Assembly: GCF_016805305.1 (NCBI RefSeq)
Contig: NZ_JAERQN010000002.1
Span: 558,001-622,000 of the forward strand
DNA from: Falsiroseomonas ponticola
GTDB taxonomy: Bacteria; Pseudomonadota; Alphaproteobacteria; Acetobacterales; Acetobacteraceae
Length of the DNA: 64,000 nt
Direction of reading: 5' to 3'
Shown: in pieces, positions 43,054 through 52,561 of the stretch
Position numbering within the stretch: the stretch's first letter is position 1
How the letters are laid out: each line of letters starts with the position of its first letter
Position numbers and translations under genes: made by a program
Notes under the pieces: model-generated
Told to the model about the DNA's origin: nothing
Database searches by the model: none
The model's input: only the letters and a program-made list of their open reading frames with translations

Positions 43054-45366
43054 ATGCGCGCCCTCATCCGTGCCTTCCTGATCCTCCTGCCGCTCCTCGC
43101 CGCCCCGGCGCTGGCGCAGGTCCCGGGCATGCCCGCACCCCCCGCGGCCACGCCCGCCGCCCCGGCCGCCACGCCCGCCGCCAGCCCGGCGGAGCTCGAC
43201 CGGCTGCTCGGCCTGCTGCGGGACGATGCCCGGCGGGCGGAGCTGATGCGGACGCTGGAGGCCCTGGCCGCCGCCCAGCGCAACGGCACCGCCCCCGCCG
43301 CCGCCCCGGCGGCCGAGCCCGCCCCCGCCGCGGCCGCGGAACCCGCGCTGCTGGCCCCCAACACGCTCGGCGCCCAGCTGCTGATCGGCGCCCAGCAGCG
43401 CCTGCAATCCATCTCGGAGAGCATGGTGGCCGCCGTCCAGGCGGCGACGGACCTGCCCGCGCTCTTCACCTGGCTCGGCGGCATGGCGCGGGACCCGGTG
43501 ACGCAGACCCGCGTGATCGATGCCGCCTGGAAGCTCGCCCTGCTGTTCGGCGCCGGGCTGGTGGCGGAATGGGGCGCGCGGCGCGGCCTGCGCCGCTGGT
43601 CGGACCGGCTGGACGCCATGGCCCCCCCGCCCGATGCGCGCTGGACCTGGGTGCGCCGCGTGCCGCTGGTGCTGGCCCGCTTCCTGCTGGACCTGGTGCC
43701 GGTCGCGGCCTTCGCCATCATCTCCTACGGCATGATCGGCTTCGTCCGGCCCCTGCCGACGACCGAGCTGGTGCTGCTGACGGCCAACAACAGCTACATG
43801 GCGCTGCGCGCCGTCATGGCCATGTCGCGCGTCCTCTTCTCCCCCAACTCCACCCACCTCCGCCTGGTCCCGGCCAGCGACGAGACGGCGGCCTATGTCA
43901 CCATCTGGGTCCGCCGCATCGTCGTGGTGGCGCTGGCGGGCTACGCCATCGCGGAATCCGGCCTGCTCTTCGGCATGCCCTGGGCGGCCTATGACGCGGT
44001 GCTGCGGCTCGACCTGCTGATCGTCTCCCTGCTGCTGGTCATCGTCATCCTGCAGAACCGCGAAGCCGCGGCGCAGGCGCTGCGCGCGCCGGAGCTGGCG
44101 GAAGGGGAGAACCCGGACCGCATGCGCCGCATGATGCGCGGGCTGCGCGACCGGCTGGCGGATATCTGGCACCTGCTCGCCATCCTCTGGCTCATGGCGC
44201 TATGGGGCGTCTGGGCGCTGGAGATCCGGGACGGCTTCGAACGCCTGATCCGCGTCTCCGCCACCACCATCCTGATCCTGGCCCTGGCCAAGCTGGCGGA
44301 TGAGCTGGCGCGCCGCGCCATCATCCGCGGCTTCGCCATCGGCCCCGACATGGCCCGCCGCTATCCGGGGCTGGAAGCGCGGGCCAACCGCTACCTGCCC
44401 GTGCTGAAGGGCCTGGTGACGCTGGTCATCGGCGTGCTCGCCCTGCTGTTCCTGCTGGAAAGCTGGGGGATCGAATCCTTCGCCTGGTTCCGCCGCGGCC
44501 AGCTCGGCGCCCGCCTCCTCTCCTCCCTCGTCTCGGTCGGCCTGACCATCGTCACGGCCATCACGGTCTGGGAACTCGCGAACGCCGCGATCGAACGCTA
44601 CCTGACGAAGCTGTCGCGCGACGCCAAGGCGGCCCGCAGCGCCCGCGTGCGCACGCTGCTGCCCATGCTGCGCACCGTGCTCTCCGCCGCCATCCTGATC
44701 TTCATCGCGCTGAACGTGCTGACCGAGATCGGCGTCAACGTCGCCCCCCTGATCGCCGGCGCCGGCGTCGTCGGCCTCGCCATCGGCTTCGGCTCCCAGA
44801 CCCTGGTCCGCGACGTCATCACCGGCATCTTCCTGCTGTTCGAGGATGCGGTCGCGGTCGGCGACGTGGTGCAGGTGGGCGGCCTCTCCGGCGTGGTGGA
44901 ACAGCTCTCCATCCGCTCCATCCGGCTGCGCGCCCAGGATGGCAGCGTCCACATCATCCCCTTCAGCGCCGTCACCACCGTCACCAACATGACGCGCGAC
45001 TTCAGCTTCGCCGTGCTCGACGTCTCCGTCGCCTATGGGGAGGATACGGACCGCGTGGTGGCGGTGATGAAGGAGGTCGCGGCCGAGATCCGCGCCGACC
45101 CGAAATTCGCCCCCATCATCCGCGACGAGATGGAGGTGCTGGGCGTGGAGCGGCTGGCGGATTCCGGCGTGCTCATCCGCGCCCGCATCAAGGGGGAGCC
45201 GACGGCGCGCTGGGCGGTGGGGCGGGAATTCAACCGCCGCATCAAGCAGCGCTTCGACAAGCTCGGCATCGAGATCCCGTATCCCCACCAGAAGCTCGTC
45301 ATCGACCGGGCGGAGAACAAGCACCCGGCCGAGGACCTGGCCGATGCCCCCCCGGCCAAGGCGTAG
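43054..45366 (+). CDS. mechanosensitive ion channel, MscS family with long N-terminal region
   Basis: 770 residues. Signal peptide (MRALIRAFLILLPLLAAPALAQ), an Ala/Pro-rich periplasmic linker (about residues 25-110), many membrane helices, then the pore helix and MscS core: GAGVVGLAIGFGSQTLVRDVITGIFLLFEDAVAVGDVVQVGG, with TM3 Gly/Ala packing, followed by the cytoplasmic beta domain GSVHIIPFSAVTTVTNMTRD. It resembles the larger MscK/YbiO-type channels. It protects against hypo-osmotic shock. TTGACC at 43016 may be a -35 box. Confidence 0.93.
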   Translation: MRALIRAFLILLPLLAAPALAQVPGMPAPPAATPAAPAATPAASPAELDRLLGLLRDDARRAELMRTLEALAAAQRNGTAPAAAPAAEPAPAAAAEPALLAPNTLGAQLLIGAQQRLQSISESMVAAVQAATDLPALFTWLGGMARDPVTQTRVIDAAWKLALLFGAGLVAEWGARRGLRRWSDRLDAMAPPPDARWTWVRRVPLVLARFLLDLVPVAAFAIISYGMIGFVRPLPTTELVLLTANNSYMALRAVMAMSRVLFSPNSTHLRLVPASDETAAYVTIWVRRIVVVALAGYAIAESGLLFGMPWAAYDAVLRLDLLIVSLLLVIVILQNREAAAQALRAPELAEGENPDRMRRMMRGLRDRLADIWHLLAILWLMALWGVWALEIRDGFERLIRVSATTILILALAKLADELARRAIIRGFAIGPDMARRYPGLEARANRYLPVLKGLVTLVIGVLALLFLLESWGIESFAWFRRGQLGARLLSSLVSVGLTIVTAITVWELANAAIERYLTKLSRDAKAARSARVRTLLPMLRTVLSAAILIFIALNVLTEIGVNVAPLIAGAGVVGLAIGFGSQTLVRDVITGIFLLFEDAVAVGDVVQVGGLSGVVEQLSIRSIRLRAQDGSVHIIPFSAVTTVTNMTRDFSFAVLDVSVAYGEDTDRVVAVMKEVAAEIRADPKFAPIIRDEMEVLGVERLADSGVLIRARIKGEPTARWAVGREFNRRIKQRFDKLGIEIPYPHQKLVIDRAENKHPAEDLADAPPAKA

Positions 45367-45550
45367 CGCGTGACATCCGGCCGCGCCGCTGCTAGCGTGG
45401 CCGGGTGACGACGCTCCGGACCCTGACCCTGCGGATTGCTGGGGGCCGAATTACCGGCCCGGCCGCCTGACCCGCGCCCCCGATGGGGGGCGTGGTCGCG
45501 CGTTGCCGGGTGCCTGGTCCCTTCGTCGCCCTTCCGGAGCCTTTCGTCAG

Positions 45551-45835
45551 ATGTCCGATTTCCTCGATGCCGAGGCGCTGGTCGCCGCGCGCTTCACCGT
45601 CTCCGCCGATGCCTTCCCCGGCCTGCTCTCCCGCGTGCTGGAGCCCTTCGCCAAGCGGGACCTGGTCCCCGACCTGGTCCGCGCGACGCGGGAGGGGGAT
45701 GGCATGCGGGCGGAGGTCGCGCTGCACGCCATGCCGCTCGGCATGGTCCATCTCGTCGCCGGCAATCTCGGCCAGATCATCGGCGTGCGGCGGGTGGAGG
45801 CGATGGAAGGCCGCGTGGTGCGCCTCGCGGCCTAG
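45551..45835 (+). CDS. small ACT-like domain protein
   Basis: 94 residues from MSDFLDAEALVAARFTV (a longer in-frame ATG is less likely). The pattern RFTVSADAFPGLLSRVLEPFAKRDLVPDLVRA, then RAEVALHAMPLGMVHLVAGNLGQIIGVRRVEA looks like the beta-alpha-beta ACT fold of acetolactate synthase small subunits (IlvM-like), with the ligand-binding turn after the first strand. It may be a regulatory or binding protein. The last codons and stop lie inside a tandem repeat. Confidence 0.7.
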   Translation: MSDFLDAEALVAARFTVSADAFPGLLSRVLEPFAKRDLVPDLVRATREGDGMRAEVALHAMPLGMVHLVAGNLGQIIGVRRVEAMEGRVVRLAA

Positions 45836-45936
45836 CCGCGGCCAGCATCTGGCGGCCTAGCCGCGGCAAGCACCTCGCGGCCTAGCCGCGGCCAGCATCT
45901 GGCGGCCTGGCCGCGGCCAGCATCTGGCGGCCTGGC
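45827..45936 (+). repeat. tandem array: four 25-bp units plus a partial fifth
   Basis: Units at 45827-45851, 45852-45876, 45877-45901 and 45902-45926, then 10 bases of a fifth. Consensus: GCGGCCTAGCCGC followed by GGCCAGCATCTG. Each unit can form two small hairpins (GCGGC/GCCGC and, across unit junctions, GCCAG/CTGGC). The first unit contains the end and stop codon (TAG) of the preceding gene. Units 1 and 3 are identical; unit 2 has three differences. Confidence 0.9.
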
Positions 45937-46013
45937 ACCGCCCCGGGGAGGGCGCGGCGTAACGACCGCGCCATCCGATTGAAGCGGCAGGGCCACGGGG
46001 CCATTTCCGGCGC

Positions 46014-46256
46014 ATGAGCTACCTCCTCGCCATCCTCGTCCCGCCGCTCGCCATCCTGCTCCAGGGCCGGCCCTTCCAGGCCGTGTTCAACGGCATCCTG
46101 TGGCTGGGCGGCCTGCTCTTCATCCTGCTGCCCTTCCTGGTGGGGCAGGGGGCCTGGCTGCTGGCCGTGATCTGGGCGGTCATCGTCGTCTACAACCGCC
46201 GGAGCGAGGCGCGCGACCGCCGCCTGATCGAGGAAGCGCTGCGCCGGCGGGGCTGA
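46014..46256 (+). CDS. small YqaE/Pmp3-like membrane protein
   Basis: 80 residues with two hydrophobic helices: YLLAILVPPLAILLQG, where the PPLAILLQ motif is characteristic of the Pmp3/YqaE family, and FNGILWLGGLLFILLPFLVGQGAWLLAVIWAVIVVYN. A charged C-terminal helix RRSEARDRRLIEEALRRRG extends beyond the usual length. These proteins affect membrane potential and stress tolerance. It is convergent with ubiG, 1 bp apart. Confidence 0.8.
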   Translation: MSYLLAILVPPLAILLQGRPFQAVFNGILWLGGLLFILLPFLVGQGAWLLAVIWAVIVVYNRRSEARDRRLIEEALRRRG

Positions 46257-46257
46257 C

Positions 46258-46980
46258 CTACCCCCCGGCCGCCCGCGCCATGACCAGGTAGTTGACGCCG
46301 AGGTCCCGGCTCTCCCGCCACCCGCCCGTCAGCGGGTCCATCGTCATCCCCGCGATGTCGGTCACGCGCAGCCCGGCGCGCTTCAGCCCCGCGCCCAGTT
46401 CCCCCGGCGTGACGAACATCCGCCAGTCATGCGTGCCGATGGGCAGCAGCCGCAGCAGGTATTCCGCGCCGAGCTTGGCCATCAGGAAGGACCGCGCCGT
46501 GCGGTTGAGCGTGGAGAGGAAGACCGGCCCCGCCGCCAGCCCGGCCAGCGCCGCGTAGAAGGTTTCCCTCTCCTCCACATGCTCCACCACCTCCAGCGCG
46601 ACGACGGCATCGAAGCGCCGCCCCTCCGCCAGCAGGTCCTCGGGCCCGCCCTCCCGGTACTCGATCTCCAGCCCCCCCGCCGCCGCATGGGCCCGCGCCG
46701 CGGCCAGGGCATCGGCGGCCGCATCCACCCCCGTCACCCGCGCGCCGAACCGGGAGAAAGCCTCGGAAGCCAGCCCCGCCCCGCAGCCCACATCCAGCAG
46801 CGTCAGCCCGGACAGGTCCCGCCCCGTCCGCCCATGGGCGCGGGCGATCCGCTCCGCGATCCAGCCCGTGCGCAGCGGGTTCATCCGGTGCAGCGGCTTC
46901 ATCGGGCCCGCGGGGTCCCACCACCGGTCGGCCAGCGCGCCGAATTTCCGGATCTCCGCCTCGATCGCCGTGCCCGCCAT
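46258..46980 (-). CDS. ubiG: ubiquinone biosynthesis O-methyltransferase
   Basis: 240 residues from [37 protein letters not shown], the family-specific N-terminus (FxxxADxWWDxxGxxKPLHxxNPxR). SAM loop [28 protein letters not shown], then MEVIEH-equivalent [43 protein letters not shown] and a C-terminal membrane-binding region. It catalyses both O-methylations of ubiquinone synthesis. It is divergent from lysC. Confidence 0.95.
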   Translation of the reverse strand: MAGTAIEAEIRKFGALADRWWDPAGPMKPLHRMNPLRTGWIAERIARAHGRTGRDLSGLTLLDVGCGAGLASEAFSRFGARVTGVDAAADALAAARAHAAAGGLEIEYREGGPEDLLAEGRRFDAVVALEVVEHVEERETFYAALAGLAAGPVFLSTLNRTARSFLMAKLGAEYLLRLLPIGTHDWRMFVTPGELGAGLKRAGLRVTDIAGMTMDPLTGGWRESRDLGVNYLVMARAAGG

Positions 46981-47145
46981 GACCGCCCCCCCAACAAAAG
47001 CCCTGGTTGCCCAGGCAGGGTTCTCCCGGCGAGGTTGCCCGCCGGCCCGCCCCCCGTTATCTGTCCGCCCCCCGGCGGGGCGCAACGGGTCCACCCCGCC
47101 CGATCCGCCCCAAGACCCTTTTTGAACGGTATCCCGGACCCGGCC

Positions 47146-48390
47146 ATGGCCCGCATCGTGATGAAGTTCGGCGGCACCTCCGTCGCCGACCTCGACCGCA
47201 TCCGCAACGTCGCCAACCGCGTGAAGCGGGAGGTGGAGGCGGGGAACGAGGTCGCCGTCGTCGTCTCCGCCATGGCCGGCGCCACCAACCAGCTGGTCAA
47301 GTGGTGCCAGGACCTTTCCCCCCTGCATGACGCCCGCGAATACGACGTCGTGGTCGCAACGGGCGAACAGGTCACCATCGGCCTGCTTGCCATCGCGCTG
47401 CAGACCATCGGCGTCGAGGCCCGGTCCTGGCAGGGCTGGCAGATCCCCATCCTGACCGACCAGGCCCATGGCAAGGCGCGCGTCGAGAGCATCGACGGCT
47501 CGCTCCTGATCGAACGCATGCAGGCCGGCCAGGTGCCCGTCATCGCCGGCTTCCAGGGGCTGGAGCCGACGCGCAACCGCATCACCACGCTCGGCCGCGG
47601 CGGATCGGACCTCTCCGCCGTCGCCATCGCCGCCGCCGTGAAGGCGGATCGCTGCGACATCTACACCGATGTGGACGGCGTCTATACGACCGACCCCCGC
47701 ATCGTGCCCCGTGCCCGCAAGCTCGACCGCATTTCCTATGAGGAGATGCTGGAACTCGCCTCGGTCGGCGCCAAGGTGTTGCAGACGCGCTCCGTGGAAC
47801 TGGCCATGAAGCAGCGCGTGCGGGTGCAGGTGCTCTCCAGCTTCGAGGACAAGCCAGGCAGCCTGGTGGTTGACGAGGACGAAATCGTGGAACAGCCCAT
47901 CGTGTCCGGCATCGCCTATTCCCGTGACGAGGCGAAGGTCACCCTCCGCCGCGTGCCGGACCGGCCCGGCGTCGCCGCCTCCGTCTTCGGCCCGCTCTCG
48001 GCCGCCAACGTCAATGTGGACATGATCGTCCAGAACATCGGCGCCGATGGCAGCACGGACATGACCTTCACGCTGGGCCGTACCGACCTGCCCCGCGCCC
48101 GCGACCTGCTGGAGAAGGAGAAGGCCAGCATCGGGTTCGAGGCGATGATCGCCGACCCGGATGTGGCCAAGATCAGCGTCGTCGGCATCGGCATGCGCAC
48201 CCATGCCGGCGTCGCCACCACCATGTTCAAGACGCTGTCGGAGAAGGGGATCAACATCCAGGTGATCTCCACCAGCGAGATCAAGGTGAGCGTGCTGATC
48301 CCGGCCGACTACACCGAACTCGCGGTGCGCGCGCTGCACACCGCCTATGGGCTGGACGGGCCCGAGCCCGCCCGCCGCGGCGAGGGCTGA
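47146..48390 (+). CDS. lysC: aspartate kinase
   Basis: 414 residues. [17 protein letters not shown] at the N-terminus, [17 protein letters not shown], and [70 protein letters not shown], fully conserved for the kinase domain. The C-terminal half has two ACT domains ([21 protein letters not shown] and [42 protein letters not shown]), indicating feedback control by Lys and/or Thr. It starts the diaminopimelate/threonine branch. Confidence 0.97.
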   Translation: MARIVMKFGGTSVADLDRIRNVANRVKREVEAGNEVAVVVSAMAGATNQLVKWCQDLSPLHDAREYDVVVATGEQVTIGLLAIALQTIGVEARSWQGWQIPILTDQAHGKARVESIDGSLLIERMQAGQVPVIAGFQGLEPTRNRITTLGRGGSDLSAVAIAAAVKADRCDIYTDVDGVYTTDPRIVPRARKLDRISYEEMLELASVGAKVLQTRSVELAMKQRVRVQVLSSFEDKPGSLVVDEDEIVEQPIVSGIAYSRDEAKVTLRRVPDRPGVAASVFGPLSAANVNVDMIVQNIGADGSTDMTFTLGRTDLPRARDLLEKEKASIGFEAMIADPDVAKISVVGIGMRTHAGVATTMFKTLSEKGINIQVISTSEIKVSVLIPADYTELAVRALHTAYGLDGPEPARRGEG

Positions 48391-48394
48391 TCCC

Positions 48395-49441
48395 ATGGAC
48401 GCGCTCCCCCCGGAGGCCCCGCCGGCCGAGGCCCTGGCCCGCCTCGATTCCCTGATGGCCCGCGGCGCCGCCTTCTTCGGCACGCGCTACGCCATCATGG
48501 GTGGCGCCATGTCCTGGGTGAGCGAGCGCAACCTGGTGGCGGCGCTGTCCAATGCCGGCGCCTTCGGCGTCATCGCCTGCGGCGCGATGGAACCGGACCG
48601 GCTGGCGCAGGAAATCGTCGGCACGCAGGCCCTCACGCAGAAGCCGTTCGGCGTGAACCTGATCACCATGCACCCGCGGCTGGACCAGCTGGTGCAGACC
48701 TGCCTCGACCACAAGGTCGGCCACATCGTCTTCGCCGGCGGCATCCCGCCGGCCTCCGCCATCAAGGCGGCCAAGGATGGCGGCGCCAAAATCGTCTGCT
48801 TCGCCCCCGCGCTGGCATTGGCGAAAAAGCTCATCCGCTCCGGCGCCGATGCGCTGGTGATCGAGGGGGCGGAAGCCGGCGGTCATATCGGCCCCGTCTC
48901 GCTCACCGTGCTGGCGCAGGAGATCCTGCCCTTCATCCGCGATGTGCCCGTCTTCGTCGCCGGCGGCATCGGGCGGGGGGAGGCGATTCTCTCCTACCTC
49001 GAGATGGGCGCGGCCGGCGCGCAACTCGGCACCCGCTTCGTCTGCGCCACCGAATCGATCGCCCATCCGAACTTCAAGCGCGCCTTCATCCGCGGCGCCG
49101 CGCGGGATGCGCTGCCGACCGTGCAGCTCGATGAACGCTTCCCCGTCATTCCCGTCCGCGCCCTGCAGAACGAGGGCACGAAGCGGTTCCTCGAGCACCA
49201 GGCCGCGACGATCCGCCGCTTCCTGGCGGGCGAGGTGGAGAAGGCGGCCGCGCAGCTCGACATCGAGCATTACTGGGCCGGCGCGCTGCGCCGCGCGGTG
49301 GTCGATGGCGATGTGGAGAACGGGTCGCTGATGGCCGGGCAGAGCGTCGGCATGGTCACGCGCGAACAACCCGCGGTCGAGATCGTGCAGGAGCTGATCA
49401 CGCAGGCCGCGTCCGCCATCGCGGCGCGCCAGGCCGCCTGA
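48395..49441 (+). CDS. nitronate monooxygenase/FMN-dependent 2-nitropropane dioxygenase-like
   Basis: 348 residues, 4 bp after lysC. TIM-barrel FMN enzyme features: AIMGGAMSWVSERNLVAALSNAGAFGVIACGAM at the flavin end, FGVNLITMHP, GADALVIEGAEAGGHIGP, VPVFVAGGIGRGEAILSYLEMGAAGAQLGTRFVCATES. The EAGGH segment carries the catalytic His of nitronate monooxygenases; FabK-like enoyl reductases are an alternative. Co-transcription with lysC is likely from the spacing. Confidence 0.88.
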   Translation: MDALPPEAPPAEALARLDSLMARGAAFFGTRYAIMGGAMSWVSERNLVAALSNAGAFGVIACGAMEPDRLAQEIVGTQALTQKPFGVNLITMHPRLDQLVQTCLDHKVGHIVFAGGIPPASAIKAAKDGGAKIVCFAPALALAKKLIRSGADALVIEGAEAGGHIGPVSLTVLAQEILPFIRDVPVFVAGGIGRGEAILSYLEMGAAGAQLGTRFVCATESIAHPNFKRAFIRGAARDALPTVQLDERFPVIPVRALQNEGTKRFLEHQAATIRRFLAGEVEKAAAQLDIEHYWAGALRRAVVDGDVENGSLMAGQSVGMVTREQPAVEIVQELITQAASAIAARQAA

Positions 49442-49533
49442 CCGCGCCGATATCCTGACAGCTGCATGACGCGCGTTGCCGCGCGCGTGATTCGGTTTGC
49501 GGCCTTCGCGGCCGCGCGCTAGGTGTCCATGCC

Positions 49534-50550
49534 GTGCCCTACGATCTGAAGCGCATCCCCCGAAAGCCCGACTCCACCGGCGCAGAGGCCGCGCGGGTGG
49601 GCGAGGAACTCCGCGACTCCCGCCTGGCCCTCGGCCTGTCGGTGGAGGAGATGGCGGTCCGCCTCCGCATCCGCCGCCCCTATCTGGAAGCGCTGGAGGA
49701 AGGCCGCATCGCGGACCTGCCCGGCGCCGCCTATGCCGTCGGCTTCGTGCGCACCTATTCGGTGGCGCTCGGCCTCGATGCGGATGAGATGGTGCGCCGC
49801 TTCCGCGACCTGTCCGGCGCCGCGGTCACGCGCAAGACGACGCTGGTGTTTCCAGAACCCGTGCCGGAACGCGGCATGCCCGCGGGCGGCGTGATCGGCA
49901 TCGGCGCCGTCATCGCCATCGGTGCCTATGTCGCCTGGTTCAACTGGACCGGCGGCGGCAACCGCACCGTCGATGTCGTGCCGCCCGTGCCGCCGCGCCT
50001 TGAAGCCGCGGCCGAACAGGGCCGCAGCCAGCTGCCCGGCGCCAATGCCAATCGCGGGGAGGGGACGCTGCCGCTCTCCGCCCTGCCGCCGCCCGGCGGG
50101 ATCAACGCGCCGGGCGCCAATACCGCCGCCCAGGCCGCCACCGTCCCCGCCGCCCCGCCGCCCCCCGTGGTGGCCCCGGCGCCCGCGCCGCCGCCGCCCC
50201 TCATCGCCGGTCTGCCGGAAGGCACCAAGGTCGCGCTGCGCGCCCGCGCCAATAGCGGGGAGAACGGCGTCTGGCTGCAGGTGCGGGACCCCCGCAACGG
50301 CCAGGTGCTGCTGAACCGCGTGCTGCGCGCGGGCGAACACTGGCCCGTGCCGCCGCGCGACGGCCTGCTGCTGGATACCGGCCGCGCCGATGCGCTGGAG
50401 ATCGTGGTGGAGAACACCCTCTCCCCGGCGCTGGAGGGCATCATCGGCGTCCGCCGCAACATCGTGCTGGACCCCGATCGCCTGCGCCAGCGCCTGGTGC
50501 CCGCGACCGCCAGCAACGCCCCGCCGCCGGCCACCATCCGCACCAACTGA
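49534..50550 (+). CDS. RodZ-like helix-turn-helix membrane protein
   Basis: 338 residues with a GTG start. An N-terminal HTH of the Xre type (LRDSRLALGLSVEEMAVRLRIRRPYLEALEEGRIADLPGAAYAVGFVRTYSVALGLD), a single membrane helix near 115-132 (GGVIGIGAVIAIGAYVAWF), a Pro/Ala-rich linker and a C-terminal DUF4115 beta domain (VALRARANSGENGVWLQVRD...). RodZ links MreB to the envelope. It lies just ahead of ispG, its common neighbour in proteobacteria. Confidence 0.88.
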   Translation: MPYDLKRIPRKPDSTGAEAARVGEELRDSRLALGLSVEEMAVRLRIRRPYLEALEEGRIADLPGAAYAVGFVRTYSVALGLDADEMVRRFRDLSGAAVTRKTTLVFPEPVPERGMPAGGVIGIGAVIAIGAYVAWFNWTGGGNRTVDVVPPVPPRLEAAAEQGRSQLPGANANRGEGTLPLSALPPPGGINAPGANTAAQAATVPAAPPPPVVAPAPAPPPPLIAGLPEGTKVALRARANSGENGVWLQVRDPRNGQVLLNRVLRAGEHWPVPPRDGLLLDTGRADALEIVVENTLSPALEGIIGVRRNIVLDPDRLRQRLVPATASNAPPPATIRTN

Positions 50551-50558
50551 GGCGAAGG

Positions 50559-50600
50559 CTCCCTCCCCCGCGCTTGCGGGGTACAGTCGGGGTGGGGGTA
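50559..50600 (+). repeat. C-run/G-run intergenic repeat, copy 1
   Basis: CTCCCTCCCCCGCGCTTGCGGGG followed by TACAGTCGGGGTGGGGGTA, capable of forming a hairpin around CCCCCGC-GCTT-GCGGGG. The first 21-22 bases recur almost exactly at 54872. It is in the gap between the RodZ-like gene and ispG and may act in termination or RNA folding. Confidence 0.7.
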
Positions 50601-50681
50601 TTCGCAAGCCGCTTCCCCCTGTGATCCCGGTCCCCGGCACCCTATGCTGAGGGGCAAGGAACCAGGGACCACGGACGCAGC

Positions 50682-51821
50682 ATGGCCTATCGCCCCTACC
50701 AGCAGATCGCCCGCCGCAAGTCGCGGCTGATCCATGTGGGCAAGGTCCCGGTCGGCGGCGACAGCCCCATCACCGTCCAGACCATGACCAACACGCCCAC
50801 CGAGGACGCCCAGGCGACGATCGAGCAGATCCGCCGCTGCGAACTCGCGGGCGTGGACATCGTCCGCGTCAGCGTGCCGACCGAGGAAGCGACCGCCGCA
50901 TTGGCGGAAATCGTGCGGGAGGTGAATGTCCCGATCGTCGCCGACATCCACTTCCACTACCGCCGCGCGATCGAGGCCGCGGAGGCCGGCGCCGCCTGCC
51001 TCCGCATCAACCCCGGCAATATCGGCAGCAAGGAACGGGTGAAGGAGGTCGTGAAGGCCGCCCGCGACCATGGCTGTTCCATCCGCATCGGCGTGAACGC
51101 CGGCAGCCTGGAGAAGCACCTGCTGGAGAAATACGGGGAGCCCAACCCGGATGCGCTGGTGGAAAGCGCGCTGTGGCACGCCGACCACCTCCTCCAGGAA
51201 GGCTTCGACAACTTCAAGATCAGCGTGAAGGCGTCCGATGTCTTCCTCGCCGTCGCCGCCTACCAGCAGCTGGCGGAGGCCTGCGACCACCCCCTCCATA
51301 TCGGCATCACGGAGGCCGGCGGCCGCCGCGCGGGCACGGTGAAATCCGCCATCGGCCTCGGCAGCCTGCTCTGGGCCGGCATCGGCGACACGGTCCGCGT
51401 CTCGCTGAGCGCGGAGCCGGAGGAGGAGGTCTCGGTCGGCTGGGAATTGCTGAAGTCCCTGCACATCCGCCACCGCGGCGTGAAGGTCATCTCCTGCCCG
51501 TCCTGCGCCCGCCAGGGCTTCGACGTGATCCGCACGGTGGAGAAGCTGGAGGAGCGCCTGGCCCATATCGACCAGCCCATCTCCCTCAGCATCATCGGCT
51601 GCGTGGTGAACGGCCCCGGTGAGGCGCTGATGACCGATATCGGCCTGACCGGCGGCGGCGCCGGCACGCACATGGTCTACGGCATGGGCAAGACCAGCCA
51701 CACGATCAGGACGGAGGAGATGGTGGAGCACATCGTCGGCCTCGTGGAGGCCCGCGCCGACGCCATGAAGGCCGCCAAGGCCGCCGAGGCAGCGGCGGCC
51801 GAGAAGCAGGCCGCCGAGTAG
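50682..51821 (+). CDS. ispG: (E)-4-hydroxy-3-methylbut-2-enyl-diphosphate synthase (flavodoxin/ferredoxin type)
   Basis: 379 residues. Opening [50 protein letters not shown] is canonical. The barrel domain carries [17 protein letters not shown] and the C-terminal [4Fe-4S] domain has [12 protein letters not shown], and [12 protein letters not shown] with a third Cys. It is the penultimate enzyme of the MEP isoprenoid pathway. The Ala/Lys-rich tail is a species-specific extension. Its stop is 3 bp before the MntA-like gene. Confidence 0.97.
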   Translation: MAYRPYQQIARRKSRLIHVGKVPVGGDSPITVQTMTNTPTEDAQATIEQIRRCELAGVDIVRVSVPTEEATAALAEIVREVNVPIVADIHFHYRRAIEAAEAGAACLRINPGNIGSKERVKEVVKAARDHGCSIRIGVNAGSLEKHLLEKYGEPNPDALVESALWHADHLLQEGFDNFKISVKASDVFLAVAAYQQLAEACDHPLHIGITEAGGRRAGTVKSAIGLGSLLWAGIGDTVRVSLSAEPEEEVSVGWELLKSLHIRHRGVKVISCPSCARQGFDVIRTVEKLEERLAHIDQPISLSIIGCVVNGPGEALMTDIGLTGGGAGTHMVYGMGKTSHTIRTEEMVEHIVGLVEARADAMKAAKAAEAAAAEKQAAE

Positions 51822-51824
51822 CCC

Positions 51825-52142
51825 GTGCACCCGGAGATCCTCCGCCACCAGGACGCCATCGCGGCCCTCTGCCGCCGCTTCGGCGTGACCCGGCTGGAGG
51901 TCTTCGGTTCGGCGGCCCGCGGCGACGATTTCGATCCGGCGCGGAGCGACGTGGACCTTCTGGTGGAGTTCACGCCCGAGGCCCGCTTCGACTTCGCCGC
52001 CTTCGCCGACCTGAAGGACGCGCTGGAAGCCTTGTTCGGGCGGGAGGTAGACCTCATCGACCGCCCGGCCATCGAGAAAAGCCACAACCCCATCCGCCGC
52101 GCCACCATCCTGGGTGACGCCCAGCTCCTCTTCGCCGCATGA
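51825..52142 (+). CDS. MntA-like minimal nucleotidyltransferase (antitoxin type)
   Basis: 105 residues, GTG start 3 bp after ispG. The nucleotidyltransferase signature is intact: GS at 28-29 (VFGSAARGDD), Asp42 and Asp44 (SDVDLLVEF), and a third acidic residue Asp76 (REVDLIDRP). The family adds AMP groups to HepT-type partners. Overlap of 4 bp with the HepT-like gene (ATGA) is the standard arrangement of MntA/HepT modules. Location between ispG and hisS is unusual. Confidence 0.87.
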   Translation: MHPEILRHQDAIAALCRRFGVTRLEVFGSAARGDDFDPARSDVDLLVEFTPEARFDFAAFADLKDALEALFGREVDLIDRPAIEKSHNPIRRATILGDAQLLFAA

Positions 52143-52492
52143 CGCGCGGCCCGAAGGACGACGCGGCCCTGCTGCGGGATCTTTTCAAGGCGGCCAACGC
52201 CGCGCTTCGCTTCGCCGAGGGCCTGGACGAAGCCGCCTTCCTCGCCAGCGAATTGCACCAGGAAGCCATCGCCCGCGTCGTTGGCGTGGTGGGTGAGTCC
52301 GCCTGGCGCATGACGCCTGCCTTCAAGGCGGCGCATCCAGACATTCCCTGGCAGGCCATGGCCGGAATGCGGCACCGGATCGTCCACGACTACCCCGATG
52401 TCGATCCGGAGACCGTGTGGCGCGTGGTGACCCACGAACTGCGGCCTCTTCTGGAGCGCCTGCGACCCCTGGTGCCCCCCGACACGCCCTGA
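52139..52492 (+). CDS. HepT-like (DUF86/HEPN) ribonuclease toxin
   Basis: 117 residues, mostly helical. The catalytic HEPN motif is RHRIVHDY with Arg78, His83 and Tyr85, an exact RX4HXY; in characterised HepT toxins Tyr is the AMPylated residue. The neighbouring MntA-like protein would thus modify and silence it. Downstream, hisS follows after 69 bp, so reading through the pair may also feed hisS. Function here is inferred from the family. Confidence 0.87.
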   Translation: MTRGPKDDAALLRDLFKAANAALRFAEGLDEAAFLASELHQEAIARVVGVVGESAWRMTPAFKAAHPDIPWQAMAGMRHRIVHDYPDVDPETVWRVVTHELRPLLERLRPLVPPDTP

Positions 52493-52561
52493 ACCGCCCC
52501 TTGCCCCGCCGCGCGCCTCGCGCCTCTTGCTCCTACGCGCCGCAGGCGCGATACGCCCCCC

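Noticed and set aside
45827..45936. CRISPR-like array
   Set aside because: Units are directly adjacent with no spacers, only 25 bp long, and there are no cas genes; it is a tandem repeat.
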